Shown here one piece after another: positions 1 through 7,708 of a DNA stretch of 17,547 bases (its first letter is position 1; every line of letters starts with the position of its first letter). Made by a program: the position numbers and the translations under genes. The DNA lies in the NCBI GenBank assembly GCA_900540475.1, contig UQGG01000091.1, forward strand, positions 1-17,547. The letters run 5' to 3'. The notes under the pieces were generated by a model, which was not told the DNA's origin, did not search any database, and saw only the letters and a list, made by a program, of their open reading frames with translations. Source of the DNA: an uncultured Robinsoniella sp. Lineage in GTDB: Bacteria > Bacillota > Clostridia > Lachnospirales > Lachnospiraceae.

Positions 1-198
1 CTCATGGTGAATAAAAATAATCAGCGTCACGGGCAGGCCAGCCATACCAATTTCTACGATGTTGCGAAACATAACGTTGATGATATATGCAGGCTTTAAA
101 AAGGATGGGCTCTTTAAGGAGATTGCCGCAAATATCACAATCCAGATGATAAACAGAGCCATATTAAACGTAATCTTAATTTTTCTCTTCTTTTCCAT
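1..198 (-). CDS. ABC sugar/AI-2 importer, second permease subunit (N-terminal fragment, cut by window edge)
   Basis: Reading leftward from an ATG at 198-196, 66 codons are open to the window edge. The peptide begins MEKKRKIKITFN and continues into a hydrophobic first membrane segment (MALFIIWIVIFAAI), then a stretch with SPSFLKPAYIINVMFRN and IVEIGMAGLPVTLII. This is the usual N-terminus of BPD_transp_2 permeases of CUT2 importers (RbsC, LsrD, RhaP/Q types). The start codon overlaps the stop of the preceding permease by one base (TAATG), typical of translational coupling, so the two permeases probably pair as a heterodimer. The last residues before the edge (IFIHHE) do not show the T/S-G-G-I-D motif that normally follows LPVTLII in this family. 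Whether the gene is intact beyond the edge cannot be told. Confidence 0.8.
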   Translation of the reverse strand, partial: MEKKRKIKITFNMALFIIWIVIFAAISLKSPSFLKPAYIINVMFRNIVEIGMAGLPVTLIIFIHHE

Positions 199-1196
199 TA
201 CGCTTCACCCCCTGCCTTACTGATTACAGGGCTTGTAATCACCCTCTTTTTCTTAATATATCTTGCCGCCGTAACTAAAACGGAAATAATAATAATCGCG
301 CCTTTAATAGCATCCGACCAGTTGGGACTAATTCCCAGATAGTTAATTGCAGGGGATATCATGGCAAGTATAAAAGCTCCTATAACGGTACCCAGTATTT
401 TACCGGATCCTCCTGCTGTACTGGTTCCTCCCAGGACTACTGCCGCAATAAAGGTCATTTCCAGCCCGCTTCCCATGGTAGTCGTTACTCGCTGACCTGC
501 CGTTGCGATAATGACTGCTGATATTCCAAACAGCGCACCTGCTATGGTATACGTCAGCACCACTGTTTTATCCACGTGAATGCCAGCCAGCCTTGCTCCG
601 CCTTTGTTATTGCCGATGGCATATATTTTCTTAGAAAATCTGGAGTATTTCATAAACAGCAAAGCTGCTGCCACCACAATCAGGCACATGAATACACTGG
701 CGGGTATCATTCCGAAGATTTTTGCATCAAATGCCAGCCAGGTAAAGGATGCGGGTAAATCATAGATAGATCCCTCTACCGTCAGAGGCAGAATTCCCTG
801 GAAAATCTGAGTTGTTGCCAAAGTGGCTACAATGGCAGGAATCTTTAGTTTTGTGATAAACAGCCCGTTAAAAGTGCTGAGAGCTGCACCAATAACCATA
901 GCCACTGGCAGCAGAACTGCAAACGGTGCTCCCATCTTCCCAAGTGCCGCCACGCATATGCAGATCACGGAAATTAAAGCTCCTGTGGAAACATCTATAT
1001 TTGAGGTTAAAATAATCATGTTCATGCCCACTGCCGATATTAAGATGTAACTAAATGAATTCAATAAACTCATCAGGTTATTTACGGTATAAAAACCTTT
1101 TGCAAAAATCGCAAGTCCAGCCAATACCACAACCAGGAAGACCGCCAGATAAAATTCTGTTGTTAAAAACGCTGCTTTTTTCTTATTCTGATCCAT
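198..1196 (-). CDS. ABC transporter permease, CUT2 family (ribose/AI-2/rhamnose-like)
   Basis: This 332-residue, highly hydrophobic protein is a membrane permease of the BPD_transp_2 family, which forms the channel of CUT2 importers for pentoses, rhamnose, galactose or autoinducer-2. It has about 8-10 predicted membrane segments. The family motif after the second segment reads MIILTSNIDVSTGALIS, the counterpart of TGGIDLSVGS. The cytoplasmic coupling loop reads IGNNKGGARLAGIHVDK, matching the conserved GGN-x-x-AARLSGI segment that contacts the ATPase. A late glycine-rich motif (VVLGGTSTAGGSGKILGTVIGA) is also typical. The start is set by AAGGAGGAAG just upstream, in the 12-base gap after the ATPase gene. 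Its stop overlaps the start of the next permease. The substrate cannot be assigned from sequence alone. Confidence 0.93.
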   Translation of the reverse strand: MDQNKKKAAFLTTEFYLAVFLVVVLAGLAIFAKGFYTVNNLMSLLNSFSYILISAVGMNMIILTSNIDVSTGALISVICICVAALGKMGAPFAVLLPVAMVIGAALSTFNGLFITKLKIPAIVATLATTQIFQGILPLTVEGSIYDLPASFTWLAFDAKIFGMIPASVFMCLIVVAAALLFMKYSRFSKKIYAIGNNKGGARLAGIHVDKTVVLTYTIAGALFGISAVIIATAGQRVTTTMGSGLEMTFIAAVVLGGTSTAGGSGKILGTVIGAFILAMISPAINYLGISPNWSDAIKGAIIIISVLVTAARYIKKKRVITSPVISKAGGEA

Positions 1197-1208
1197 TCTG
1201 CTTCCTCC

Positions 1209-2726
1209 TTATGCCATTGCCTGCTTTTTTGATTCCAGAGCAACCGTTAATATCTTTTCCTGAGTCACTTCATCTCTGTCAAAACAACCTGCAATATAAC
1301 CGTCCTTCATTACATAAATTCGGTCGCACATCCCCAGGAGTTCCGGTAGCTCTGAGGATATCATAATGATCGTCAGACCTTTTTGCGTCAGATCACTGAT
1401 AATCTTATGAATTTCCGCTTTTGCATTTACATCTACCCCTCTGGTAGGTTCATCCAGTATCAGGATTTTCGGATTTAAAGCCAACGCTTTTGATACAGAC
1501 ACTTTCTGCTGGTTTCCACCTGATAGATTTGCAACCAGAAATTCAGCTGAAGGGGCTTTTATGCCAACGTCCTGAATATATCTGTCACCCGTTTCCTGTT
1601 CTTTTTTTGTGTTGATAATCCCAAGTTTTCCGGCGAACTTATCCAGCTGGGGAAGAGAAATATTCTGTTCTATACTCATATCAACAATCAAGCCGAATTT
1701 TCCACGATCTTCCGAAACATAGACCAGTCCGTTTGCCATAGCATCTTTATAATCCCTGATTATAATTTCTTTTCCCTCTAACATAACTTTACCGGCTGCT
1801 TTTCCCGTAAATCCGCACAGCGACTCCATAAGCTCTGTCCTGCCTGCCCCCGCCAGACCCGCAAACCCAAGTATTTCCCCCTTTTTCAGGGTAAAGCTGA
1901 TATCTTCTAAAAATCCTTCATCATAATAATGCTCTACACGAAGCAGCTCTTTACCGATCTTCGCTTTGGCTTTGGGATAGTAATTGCCCATCTTTCTTCC
2001 CACCATATCCGCAACCAGTTCATCTTTATTGGTGTCCCCTACTTTTTTAGTAGAAATATACTGTCCATCTCGAATCACCGTTACCCGGTCACAAATCTCA
2101 AATATTTCTTCCAGACGGTGGCTGATATATACAATTCCCAATCCTTCTTTTTTCAGGTTTCCGATAATTTCAAACAGGGCACTGACTTCTCTTTGGGTAA
2201 GAGATGCCGTAGGCTCATCAAAGATAATAATATTTGCATCAAAAGTAAGGGCTTTTGCAATTTCCACCATTTGCTTCTGTGCCATCCCCAAAGTCTTAAT
2301 GGCAGCTTCCAGACTCATCTGGGTATTCAGCCTTTTAAAAATTTCTTTTGCCTTTCTCTTCATTCCGTCATAGTCAATCACGCTGACAGGTCCTATTTTT
2401 TTCGTCATCTCATGCCCCAGAAACAAATTATCCAGTACCGTCATTTCCTCAAACAGACTTGTTTCCTGAAAAATAATGGAAACCCCTTTCTGATATGCCT
2501 CCATGGGATTCGCAAATGCTTCCGCTTTCGCATTTACAATCATCGTTCCACTGTCTGGCTTATGTACCCCGCATACCACTTTCATAAGCGTGGATTTTCC
2601 CGCTCCGTTCTCGCCGCAGATGGCATGCACTTCTCCGCTTCGAAGTTCAAAATCAATACCATTCAACGCCAGGACACCTGGAAAAGTTTTCACAATATCT
2701 TTCAGTTCCAATATTGTTTTTTCCAT
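1209..2726 (-). CDS. ABC transporter ATP-binding protein, CUT2 family (RbsA/LsrA/MglA-like, two NBDs)
   Basis: This 505-residue cytoplasmic ATPase drives the two adjacent permeases. It has two nucleotide-binding domains in tandem, as in RbsA, MglA and LsrA. NBD1 has Walker A GENGAGKS (38-45), a degenerate signature LGMAQKQMVEIA (146-157), Walker B IIIFDEP (166-172) and the H-loop SH at 202-203. NBD2 has a degenerate Walker A GLAGAGRTE (290-298), the signature LSGGNQQK (401-408) and Walker B ILILDEP followed by TRGVDV (421-433). The asymmetric, partly degenerate second site is normal in this family. I chose the ATG at 2726 over one seven codons earlier because GGAGGAGG lies between the two. 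Gene order ATPase-permease-permease fits LsrACD or rhamnose-type importers. No binding protein or regulator is upstream, so the binding protein may lie beyond the left edge. Confidence 0.94.
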   Translation of the reverse strand: MEKTILELKDIVKTFPGVLALNGIDFELRSGEVHAICGENGAGKSTLMKVVCGVHKPDSGTMIVNAKAEAFANPMEAYQKGVSIIFQETSLFEEMTVLDNLFLGHEMTKKIGPVSVIDYDGMKRKAKEIFKRLNTQMSLEAAIKTLGMAQKQMVEIAKALTFDANIIIFDEPTASLTQREVSALFEIIGNLKKEGLGIVYISHRLEEIFEICDRVTVIRDGQYISTKKVGDTNKDELVADMVGRKMGNYYPKAKAKIGKELLRVEHYYDEGFLEDISFTLKKGEILGFAGLAGAGRTELMESLCGFTGKAAGKVMLEGKEIIIRDYKDAMANGLVYVSEDRGKFGLIVDMSIEQNISLPQLDKFAGKLGIINTKKEQETGDRYIQDVGIKAPSAEFLVANLSGGNQQKVSVSKALALNPKILILDEPTRGVDVNAKAEIHKIISDLTQKGLTIIMISSELPELLGMCDRIYVMKDGYIAGCFDRDEVTQEKILTVALESKKQAMA

Positions 2727-2730
2727 AGTT

Positions 2731-2738
2731 CCTCCTCC
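2731..2738 (-). promoter_or_regulatory. Ribosome-binding site deciding the ABC ATPase start
   Basis: GGAGGAGG is followed by AACT and then ATG at 2726. Because it lies inside the longer open frame, the upstream ATG at 2747 is unlikely to be the start. Confidence 0.8.
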
Positions 2739-2833
2739 AATCTTCATTTGCTGTCTCTCGCTTAACTGTCTTTATCTTATCAGGAGGGACGGAAAAGGTA
2801 CATGTAAAATCAAAAAGGGTTTATATAAAATAC

Positions 2834-2878
2834 AAAAGCCCGGAGATAGAAAATTGTGTTTTCTATCTTCAGGCCTTT
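2834..2878 (-). terminator. Intrinsic terminator of the acyltransferase gene
   Basis: A ten-pair stem AGATAGAAAA/TTTTCTATCT (2844-2853 with 2859-2868) with loop TTGTG is extended by G-T, G-C and GCC/GGC pairs around a single mismatch. On the minus strand the hairpin is followed by TTTTGTATTTTA. It lies just past the acyltransferase stop and separates that gene from the ABC operon. The region from here to the ATPase start (about 110 bases) must hold the ABC promoter if it has its own, but I see no convincing -35/-10 pair there. Confidence 0.75.
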
Positions 2879-2887
2879 GGTTCGAAT

Positions 2888-3922
2888 CTATTCGGAAGCA
2901 GGGTTTTTCTTATTTTTACATAGTAAATTAGATATCGGATACTCGACACACAGATACATCAATAACCCGACAGCTACCGTAAATATCACAAAAAGTGTCA
3001 TCACAAACTCTCCTCGTTTTTTTGGAATAAAGGGGAAAAGTGCAAATTGATATAGATATATGGAGTATGATGCTGTGGAAATCGTAATAATAATTGTGCG
3101 CAAGGAATTTCTTGCATTTATCTTCGGCATCCATAATAACCCTACAGCTATAGCGATACCTGCTGTGCATTTATAAACATCGTAAGGAATAAAATAGGTT
3201 GATTTTAAAAACATCATACCTAAACCGCCTAAAAAGCATAAAATGCCAATGAACTTTGGGATTTTTATTTTCTTTAAATATGCTGCAAGCATTCCCACCA
3301 AAAAGCAAGGCAACATTGCTATATATTCCTTTTCCGCAAACACCGGGAGCCAGGTCAGAGGGAATAAAAATATGCAGGCAAATACAGAAAACCATTTTTT
3401 CGCCGTATCAGATAGATGCAGCCACTGCACTGCTTTTTTGCATATAAAAAATATCAGAGGAACCAGCATATAAAATAACATCTGTACGCTTATGTACCAG
3501 TAGAAGCCTTTTATTGTTGTTACTGTTTCCATGCTCAGTGCATGGATAAATAATAAATGTGTTATAATATCCTTTAAATCATATGGCTGCGGTTTAAGAT
3601 TATTAGCCATAAAAATACAACAGATTAATATTGAGATATAATAAGCTGGTGCTATGCGCAAAAAACGACCTATATAAAAACTTTTTAAACGCTTTCCTGT
3701 AGGCAAATTCTCTAATCGCTTATAGCAGCCAACCATACAATACCCTGAAATCACAAACATTATTACAACGCCGATCACTCCCCATTTTGCAAAACCGTCT
3801 AAATTAAATATTCCCACAATATTCTCCGGCCGGCGCATCCTCTTCCATATATGATAATAGGTCACTCCCAGAATTGCAAAAATTCTAGCCAGATCAATAT
3901 TCAGTGATCTTTCCTCCTTCAT
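2888..3922 (-). CDS. Acyltransferase 3 family membrane protein
   Basis: This 344-residue multi-pass membrane protein belongs to the acyltransferase-3 family (OafA, WecH, Oac). These proteins move acetyl or other acyl groups onto sugars of surface polysaccharides, peptidoglycan or antibiotics. The N-terminus carries the family's R-X10-H motif (R13 and H24 in LARIFAILGVTYYHIW), then GVVIMFVISGYCMVG in the place of the common FFVISGYLI. About ten hydrophobic segments follow, ending with a basic tail. There is no C-terminal SGNH domain, so any partner hydrolase would be encoded elsewhere. The ATG at 3922 is preferred over one five codons upstream because GGGGAGG sits six bases before it. The gene looks more AT-rich than rpoBC. 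It follows rpoC by only 67 bases, mostly occupied by the rpoC terminator. The acyl acceptor is unknown. Confidence 0.88.
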   Translation of the reverse strand: MKEERSLNIDLARIFAILGVTYYHIWKRMRRPENIVGIFNLDGFAKWGVIGVVIMFVISGYCMVGCYKRLENLPTGKRLKSFYIGRFLRIAPAYYISILICCIFMANNLKPQPYDLKDIITHLLFIHALSMETVTTIKGFYWYISVQMLFYMLVPLIFFICKKAVQWLHLSDTAKKWFSVFACIFLFPLTWLPVFAEKEYIAMLPCFLVGMLAAYLKKIKIPKFIGILCFLGGLGMMFLKSTYFIPYDVYKCTAGIAIAVGLLWMPKINARNSLRTIIITISTASYSIYLYQFALFPFIPKKRGEFVMTLFVIFTVAVGLLMYLCVEYPISNLLCKNKKNPASE

Positions 3923-3928
3923 ATCTTT

Positions 3929-3935
3929 CCTCCCC
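3929..3935 (-). promoter_or_regulatory. Ribosome-binding site deciding the acyltransferase start
   Basis: GGGGAGG lies six bases before the ATG at 3922. The alternative ATG at 3937 overlaps this site and directly abuts the T-run of the rpoC terminator, leaving no room for its own ribosome-binding site. Confidence 0.75.
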
Positions 3936-3937
3936 AT

Positions 3938-3976
3938 AAAAAAATGGCATGTTATAAGCTACACTATAACATGCCA
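3938..3976 (-). terminator. Intrinsic terminator of rpoBC
   Basis: A perfect 12-pair stem TGGCATGTTATA/TATAACATGCCA (3945-3956 with 3965-3976) has an eight-base loop. On the minus strand it is followed by seven T (3944-3938). It begins 14 bases beyond the rpoC stop. The same bases, read in the same direction, contain TTGGCA, 17 bases, then TAACAT, a possible promoter for the acyltransferase. Confidence 0.9.
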
Positions 3977-3989
3977 AATCTGTAATTAC

Positions 3990-6900
3990 TTATTCTTCAG
4001 TAGCCGAAACTAAATCTTCTTCACCCAGATCATCCAGATCTAAATCATCTGATAAGTCAAGTCCAAGATCCAGATCGTCATCATCATCAAAATCTTCGTC
4101 TTCGTCATAACCCTGATCCAGTGTATAATCGGTATCCAGTTTTACGTTGCGGTATCTCTTCATGCCGGTTCCGGCAGGAATTAATTTACCGATAATAACG
4201 TTTTCTTTTAATCCGATAAGCGGGTCAATCTTACCTTTGATTGCTGCTTCTGTCAGTACTTTCGTTGTTTCCTGGAAAGATGCTGCCGATAAGAAAGAAT
4301 TGGTTGCAAGAGATGCCTTTGTAATACCAAGCATTACTTGTTTTCCGTCAGCCGCTACCTTGCCTTCTTCTATTAATGCATCATTTACATCTTCAAAATC
4401 AAGTATATCTACCAGTGTACCTGGAAGTAATTCAGAATCTCCATTATCTTCAATTCTGATCTTCTTCAGCATCTGACGAACTATAACTTCGATATGCTTA
4501 TCATTGATCTCAACACCCTGTAAACGGTAAACACGCTGAACTTCCTGAATCATGTAATCCTGTACAGCACGAACACCTTTAATCTTCAGGATATCATGTG
4601 GATTTACGCTACCTTCTGTCAGTTCATCTCCGGCTTCTAATACTGCGCCATCCTGCACTTTGATTCTGGATCCATAAGGAATCAGGTATGTCTTAGCTTC
4701 ACCGCTTTCATCGTTTGTCACAATAATTTCACGTTTTTTCTTGGTATCCTTAATTGCTGCAATACCAGGAATTTCTGTAATAATAGCGAGTCCTTTTGGC
4801 TTTCTTGCCTCAAAAAGCTCCTCGACACGGGGGAGACCCTGTGTGATATCGCCGCCGGCAACACCACCGGTATGGAACGTACGCATGGTAAGCTGTGTTC
4901 CTGGTTCACCGATAGACTGGGCTGCAATAATACCAACGGATTCACCTACCTGAACAGCTTCACCGGTAGCAAGGTTGGAACCATAACATTTTGCACATAC
5001 TCCGATGTGTGATTTACAAGTCAGAATTGTACGAATCTTAATCTTGTCAAATGATTTCCCGTTTGCATCCACACCTTCGCTCATGATACGTGCTGCACGT
5101 CTTGGCGTAATCATATGGTTTGCTTTAACAAGAACCTCACCATCTTTATTTGTAAGAGTTTCGCAGGCAAATCTGCCTGTAATTCTCTCCTGCAGACCTT
5201 CAATTTCTTCTTTTCCGTCCATGAATGCTTTAACATACATACCCGGAATTTCTTTTCCTTCACAGCAATCTACTTCACGGATGATTAAGTCCTGAGAAAC
5301 GTCAACCAGACGTCTGGTCAGGTATCCGGAATCGGCTGTACGAAGAGCGGTATCAGACAGACCTTTACGCGCACCATGTGCAGACATAAAGTACTCCAAT
5401 ACGTCAAGACCTTCACGGAAGTTCGATTTGATAGGCAGCTCGATTGTATGACCTGTTGTATCGGCCATCAAACCACGCATACCGGCAAGCTGTTTAATCT
5501 GCTTGTCAGAACCACGGGCTCCGGAGTCAGCCATCATGTAGATGTTATTATATTTATCAAGACCGTCAAGCAGTGCCTTGGTCAAAATATCATCGGTGTT
5601 CTTCCATGTTTCCACAACTTCTTTGTAACGCTCTTCTTCCGTGATCAGACCACGTTTGTAGTTCTTTGTAATTCTGTCAACAGTATCCTGTGCCTGCTGA
5701 ATCAGCTGTGGTTTTTCCGGAGGTACTGTCATATCGGAAATGGATACGGTCATCGCTGCCCTGGTAGAGTACTTGTAACCCATAGCCTTAATATCATCAA
5801 GGGCTTCTGCAGTCTTGGTTGCTCCGTGAGTATTGATGATTTTCTCCAGAATCTGTTTTAATCCTTTTTTACCTACGTGGAAGTCTACTTCCAGCTTTAA
5901 TGCATTTTCCGGAATATCGCGGTTTACAAAACCTAAATCCTGAGGGAGAATTTCATTAAAGATGAAACGTCCCAGAGTAGATTCTACATTTCCGGTAAGC
6001 TTGCTTCCATCCGGCATGATCTTTGTCATACGAACCGTAATTCTGGTCTGTAATGTCAAAGCTTTGTTTTCATAAGCAAGGATTGCCTCGTTTACGCTTT
6101 TAAATACTTTGCCTTCTCCAAGTGCGCCCGGTCTCTCCTGTGTCAGATAGTAAATACCAAGGACCATATCCTGTGAAGGAACGGCAACGGGACCACCATC
6201 AGAAGGTTTTAACAGGTTGTTAGGAGACAGCAGTAAGAAACGGCATTCTGCCTGTGCTTCCACAGACAATGGAAGATGGACAGCCATCTGGTCACCATCG
6301 AAGTCAGCGTTGAACGCAGTACATACCAATGGATGAAGCTTAATCGCCTTACCTTCTACCAATATCGGCTCAAATGCCTGAATACCAAGTCTGTGAAGTG
6401 TGGGGGCACGGTTTAACATAACCGGGTGCTCTTTAATAACTTCTTCCAGAACATCCCATACTTCCGGCTGAAGTCTTTCTACCATCTTCTTCGCATTCTT
6501 AATATTGTGAGAAGTACCGTTTGCTACTAATTCTTTCATAACGAAAGGTTTGAATAATTCAATTGCCATTTCCTTTGGCAGACCGCACTGGTAAATCTTA
6601 AGCTCCGGTCCAACAACGATAACGGAACGTCCTGAGTAGTCAACACGTTTTCCAAGTAAGTTCTGACGGAAACGTCCGGATTTACCTTTTAACATGTCAG
6701 ATAAGGATTTAAGGGCTCTGTTACCCGGTCCTGTTACCGGACGTCCACGGCGTCCATTATCAATTAAGGCATCTACCGCTTCCTGAAGCATACGTTTTTC
6801 ATTACGAACGATGATATCAGGTGCGCCTAATTCCAAAAGTCTTTTCAGACGGTTATTACGGTTGATGATTCTTCTGTATAAGTCATTCAGGTCAGATGTG

Positions 6901-7673
6901 GCAAAACGTCCACCATCCAGCTGAACCATAGGACGTAAATCCGGCGGAATAACAGGAACAACTGTCATGATCATCCACTCCGGTCTGTTTCCTGAACCGC
7001 GGAAAGCTTCTACCACTTCCAGTCTCTTAATGATTCTGGCTCTTTTCTGACCGGTAGAATCCTTCAGTCCTCTTTTTAATTCAACGGATTCCTTTTCCAT
7101 GTTAATGGCTTCTAACAGTTCCTTAATGGATTCTGCTCCCATACCCACACGGAAAGTATTTCCCCATTTTTCTTTTGCTTCCTGGAACTCTTTTTCTGTC
7201 AGAACCTGTTTGTACTGTAAATCAGTAGTTCCTTTATCCAACACAATATAATTGGCAAAGTACAATACTTTTTCCAGTACTCTCGGAGACAGATCCAGAA
7301 TTAATCCCATTCTGGAAGGGATACCCTTAAAATACCAGATATGGGAAACAGGAGCTGCAAGCTCGATGTGTCCCATACGTTCTCTACGAACGCTGGCTTT
7401 GGTTACTTCTACGCCGCATCGGTCGCAGACTACACCTTTATAACGGATTTTTTTATACTTACCGCAGTGGCATTCCCAGTCCTTGCTGGGTCCGAAAATA
7501 CGCTCGCAGAATAATCCGTCTTTTTCTGGTTTCAGGGTTCTATAATTAATCGTTTCTGGTTTTTTTACTTCTCCTCTGGACCATTCTCTGATCTTATCCG
7601 GAGATGCTAAACCAATTTTGATTGCATCAAAAGTCATTGGCTGATACGTTTCATTGTTTGCTGTTTCAGGCAT
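3990..7673 (-). CDS. rpoC: DNA-directed RNA polymerase subunit beta'
   Basis: This 1227-residue protein is the beta' subunit, which with beta forms the catalytic cleft of RNA polymerase. Visible landmarks in order: N-terminal zinc site C68, C70, C83, C86; catalytic NADFDGD at 455-461, whose three aspartates hold the active-site magnesium; bridge helix around 767-795 (GARKGLSDTALRTADSGYL); second zinc site near C803/C804, C886, C893, C896; and trigger loop around 905-950 (GEPGTQLTMRTFHTGG, then GDITQGLPRVEELFEARKPK). The large trigger-loop insertion of enterobacteria is absent, as in Firmicutes. The C-terminus is strikingly acidic: about 20 of 31 residues from 1190 to 1220 are Asp or Glu. The start is preceded by GGAAAGGAG. 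It is co-transcribed with rpoB, 35 bases upstream, and ends at a strong terminator. Confidence 0.99.
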   Translation of the reverse strand: MPETANNETYQPMTFDAIKIGLASPDKIREWSRGEVKKPETINYRTLKPEKDGLFCERIFGPSKDWECHCGKYKKIRYKGVVCDRCGVEVTKASVRRERMGHIELAAPVSHIWYFKGIPSRMGLILDLSPRVLEKVLYFANYIVLDKGTTDLQYKQVLTEKEFQEAKEKWGNTFRVGMGAESIKELLEAINMEKESVELKRGLKDSTGQKRARIIKRLEVVEAFRGSGNRPEWMIMTVVPVIPPDLRPMVQLDGGRFATSDLNDLYRRIINRNNRLKRLLELGAPDIIVRNEKRMLQEAVDALIDNGRRGRPVTGPGNRALKSLSDMLKGKSGRFRQNLLGKRVDYSGRSVIVVGPELKIYQCGLPKEMAIELFKPFVMKELVANGTSHNIKNAKKMVERLQPEVWDVLEEVIKEHPVMLNRAPTLHRLGIQAFEPILVEGKAIKLHPLVCTAFNADFDGDQMAVHLPLSVEAQAECRFLLLSPNNLLKPSDGGPVAVPSQDMVLGIYYLTQERPGALGEGKVFKSVNEAILAYENKALTLQTRITVRMTKIMPDGSKLTGNVESTLGRFIFNEILPQDLGFVNRDIPENALKLEVDFHVGKKGLKQILEKIINTHGATKTAEALDDIKAMGYKYSTRAAMTVSISDMTVPPEKPQLIQQAQDTVDRITKNYKRGLITEEERYKEVVETWKNTDDILTKALLDGLDKYNNIYMMADSGARGSDKQIKQLAGMRGLMADTTGHTIELPIKSNFREGLDVLEYFMSAHGARKGLSDTALRTADSGYLTRRLVDVSQDLIIREVDCCEGKEIPGMYVKAFMDGKEEIEGLQERITGRFACETLTNKDGEVLVKANHMITPRRAARIMSEGVDANGKSFDKIKIRTILTCKSHIGVCAKCYGSNLATGEAVQVGESVGIIAAQSIGEPGTQLTMRTFHTGGVAGGDITQGLPRVEELFEARKPKGLAIITEIPGIAAIKDTKKKREIIVTNDESGEAKTYLIPYGSRIKVQDGAVLEAGDELTEGSVNPHDILKIKGVRAVQDYMIQEVQRVYRLQGVEINDKHIEVIVRQMLKKIRIEDNGDSELLPGTLVDILDFEDVNDALIEEGKVAADGKQVMLGITKASLATNSFLSAASFQETTKVLTEAAIKGKIDPLIGLKENVIIGKLIPAGTGMKRYRNVKLDTDYTLDQGYDEDEDFDDDDDLDLGLDLSDDLDLDDLGEEDLVSATEE

Positions 7674-7708
7674 TGATGGTACTCCTTTCCATTGATAGCT
7701 ACCTACGT

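Noticed and set aside
1929..2765. Plus-strand open frame of 278 codons opposite the ABC ATPase
   Set aside because: The minus-strand ATPase in the same place has every family motif. The plus-strand frame has no ribosome-binding site, low-complexity His/Phe-rich content and no recognisable domain.
2739..2833. Promoter for the ABC operon
   Set aside because: TATAAA, TAAGAT and GATAAA occur, but none has a credible -35 at 16-18 bases, so no feature was called.
5376..5861. Plus-strand open frame of 161 codons opposite rpoC
   Set aside because: It lies wholly inside the conserved rpoC coding strand, with no ribosome-binding site and a Cys/His/Phe-rich product typical of antisense frames.
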